A stretch of 7,555 bases of DNA, taken from assembly GCA_041164825.1 (NCBI GenBank), contig JBEAOO010000089.1:1-7555 (forward strand), given 5' to 3'. This DNA comes from JBEAOO01 sp041164825. GTDB lineage: Bacteria > Pseudomonadota > Gammaproteobacteria > Burkholderiales > Burkholderiaceae_C. The notes beneath the pieces were generated by a model. That model had not been told where the DNA came from. It did not search any database and saw nothing but the letters and a program-made list of their open reading frames with translations. Of this stretch, positions 6,104 to 7,555 are shown one piece after another; the stretch's first letter is position 1, and every line of letters starts with the position of its first letter. The position numbers were made by a program, and so were the translations under genes.

Positions 6104-7555
6104 TCAGAACAGCGAAGCGGCCAAGCCACCATGCAGGTCGTGCTGGTGGGGTGGTTGATCGCTGGGGTCGGGTGTGAGTGCTGCGCGTTGCACCACGTAG
6201 GGCAGCGGCTTCGGGGTCTCGGTGGCGGGGGCTTGCGGATCGGGAAACAAGGTGTAGAGCGTCTGCACCGCCATCAACACGCCTGCCTGGCACTCGAAGC
6301 TCAGCACGCCCAGGTTGGCGCGGAACAGAATCTGCCGCGAGTTGCCCACTCGCTCCAACTGCCGCTGGTGACGCGCGGCAATGGCCTGGTAGCCGAGCAC
6401 CGGGTCGCCGCCGGCGGGCTGAAGTTGGCGTTCGATGTCGGCCGACACCAAGGGCAGGGGGCGGGCCATGGGTGGGCGCTTGTCGTCGGGCCGCAGGTCG
6501 AACACCGGCAGCAACCGCCACGACCAATCAGGCGCGTGCGCTGCATGCACCCGCGTGGGCGTGGCGTCTTTACGCGGCCAGCCATAGGTGGGCAGCAGGG
6601 CCGGTGATTGGTGCAGGCGTTTGCGCAGCACCAAGGGCAGGTCCTGGTCGCTCTGACCGGGCGGGTAGATGAAGGTGCCGGCGGGCGGCGCACTGAGCCA
6701 GCCCATGCGTTCGGCGCCGATGTCTGCGCGCACCATGGCTTGCGCAAACGCTAGGCTGTGGTCGACGGTGATGAGGTAGTCTGGCATCACATTCTTGAAG
6801 CCGCTGGAGGTGAACTGGACCAGCCGTGCGGGGAGGCTGTCGCCACGGCGCCAGTAGCTCATCTGGGTGGCGGCGCTGTAGTGCACATCGCCCGACAGCA
6901 GCACCACTTGGCGGTGCGCGGCCAGCCGTTGCAGCAAGGCTTCGAAGGTGGGCGGGTCGAGGGCCCAGCCTTCGATGGCGTCGGGGTTGGTGCCGACCAT
7001 CAGGTCGCTGCCCTCACCGTTCTCGGCGCTGGCCGCATGCGAGAAGGCATCGAAGGCGCGGTAGGAGGCCGGCGCCACGATCTCGTCAAAGATGGACGGC
7101 GCCAGCACCTGCAGGGGCGCCACCACCAGCAGCACCTCGCGGCCCTCGCCCAGGGGGGCCGCCGGGATTTGGCGCGCCTGGGCGCCCGCCGCCGGGTTGT
7201 CTTGCGGACCGTTGCTGATGTTGCCCGGGGGGCCGTTGCGCGATGCATAACTGCGCCGGGTGCGGTTGTCGAGTGCGACCGTGAGATGCTGGGGTCCGGG
7301 CACGGTGTAGTGCCAGCTCAGCGGGCCACCGGGCGTGTCGTAGCGGCCATCGATGCGGGGTTGAGGCCGGCGAGCGGCGTCCAGGCCCAGCAGTCTGTCG
7401 ATGCTGCTGGCAGCTACCGGCGCCGGGCCCTGGGCAGCGCCCTCGGGAAACAACTGGGCAATGGTGTTCAGCAGGCGGCGAGGCTCGCCGCTGTCGTACT
7501 TGAGCGGGTCATTGCCCCAGTCCTGGAAAAGTGCGTAGGCCACCAGCGCATTGCG
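6104..7555 (-). CDS. PhoD-like metallophosphatase, 5' end outside the window
   Basis: The frame is open at the window edge (codons for R-N-A-L precede a GTG at 7543-7541) and ends in TGA at 6106-6104. The GTG is almost certainly internal, because the flanking sequence NALVAYALFQDWGND matches the middle of PhoD-like proteins. Numbering from that GTG, residues 64-97 hold DGRYDTPGGPLSWHY and LDNRTRR, and 212-231 hold VVLLSGDVHYSAATQMSYW with the Asp and His expected to bind the active-site metals. QFTSSGFKNV follows at 243-252. About 225 residues follow, including PDWSWRLLPVFDLRPDDKRP (338-357) and RQILFRANLGVLSFE (403-417), a C-terminal block I recall from some members of this family. The family hydrolyses phosphomono- or diesters; the substrate here cannot be told. 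The first metal-ligand motifs and any export signal lie outside the window. It is the first visible gene of the array and may not be the first of the operon. Confidence 0.88.
   Translation of the reverse strand, partial: RNALVAYALFQDWGNDPLKYDSGEPRRLLNTIAQLFPEGAAQGPAPVAASSIDRLLGLDAARRPQPRIDGRYDTPGGPLSWHYTVPGPQHLTVALDNRTRRSYASRNGPPGNISNGPQDNPAAGAQARQIPAAPLGEGREVLLVVAPLQVLAPSIFDEIVAPASYRAFDAFSHAASAENGEGSDLMVGTNPDAIEGWALDPPTFEALLQRLAAHRQVVLLSGDVHYSAATQMSYWRRGDSLPARLVQFTSSGFKNVMPDYLITVDHSLAFAQAMVRADIGAERMGWLSAPPAGTFIYPPGQSDQDLPLVLRKRLHQSPALLPTYGWPRKDATPTRVHAAHAPDWSWRLLPVFDLRPDDKRPPMARPLPLVSADIERQLQPAGGDPVLGYQAIAARHQRQLERVGNSRQILFRANLGVLSFECQAGVLMAVQTLYTLFPDPQAPATETPKPLPYVVQRAALTPDPSDQPPHQHDLHGGLAASLF

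Noticed and set aside
2615..6607. Other plus-strand open frames (for example 2615..3694, 3585..4337, 4515..5300, 5711..6607)
   Set aside because: They lie inside the DUF6603 and phosphatase genes, have low-complexity compositions, and show no domain pattern. They are shadows of high-GC coding sequence.
7541..7543. GTG as the true start of the phosphatase gene
   Set aside because: The frame stays open upstream to the window edge, and residues on both sides of the GTG form a continuous motif (NALVAYALFQDWGND). The catalytic N-terminal half would also be missing.

Overview
The window is a GC-rich stretch (about two thirds G+C by eye) in which every gene I can support lies on the minus strand. 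Read from high to low coordinates it is one tight operon-like array: a PhoD-like metallophosphatase whose 5' end is outside the window (7555 to 6104), a complete 1219-residue protein of the DUF6603 family (6076 to 2417), and a protein of at least 800 residues (from 2402) that runs off the low-coordinate edge with its reading frame still open. The gaps are 27 and 14 bases, so there is no room for separate promoters or terminators. Composition and codon choice fit a high-GC proteobacterium, perhaps Burkholderiales, but no marker gene settles this.

The metallophosphatase shows the C-terminal half of the PhoD catalytic fold, with the LSGDVHYSAA metal-site motif. The DUF6603 protein is recognised by its central beta-rich region (about residues 555-935) and a conserved tail with FAPAQYFDMSDALKLSSPS. 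The third protein has an Ig-like N-terminal segment, a Pro/Ala linker, a long domain I associate with uncharacterised bacterial proteins, and a pure polyproline run at the window edge. Neither complete N-terminus carries a signal peptide or a membrane anchor.

No transposase, integrase, tRNA, rRNA, CRISPR array or inverted-repeat terminator was seen. Long open frames on the plus strand, the largest at 63..2708, are antisense shadows of the real genes. What these three proteins do together is not known to me. The strongest candidate for an undescribed system is the cassette itself: a phosphoesterase coupled to two very large proteins of unknown function.
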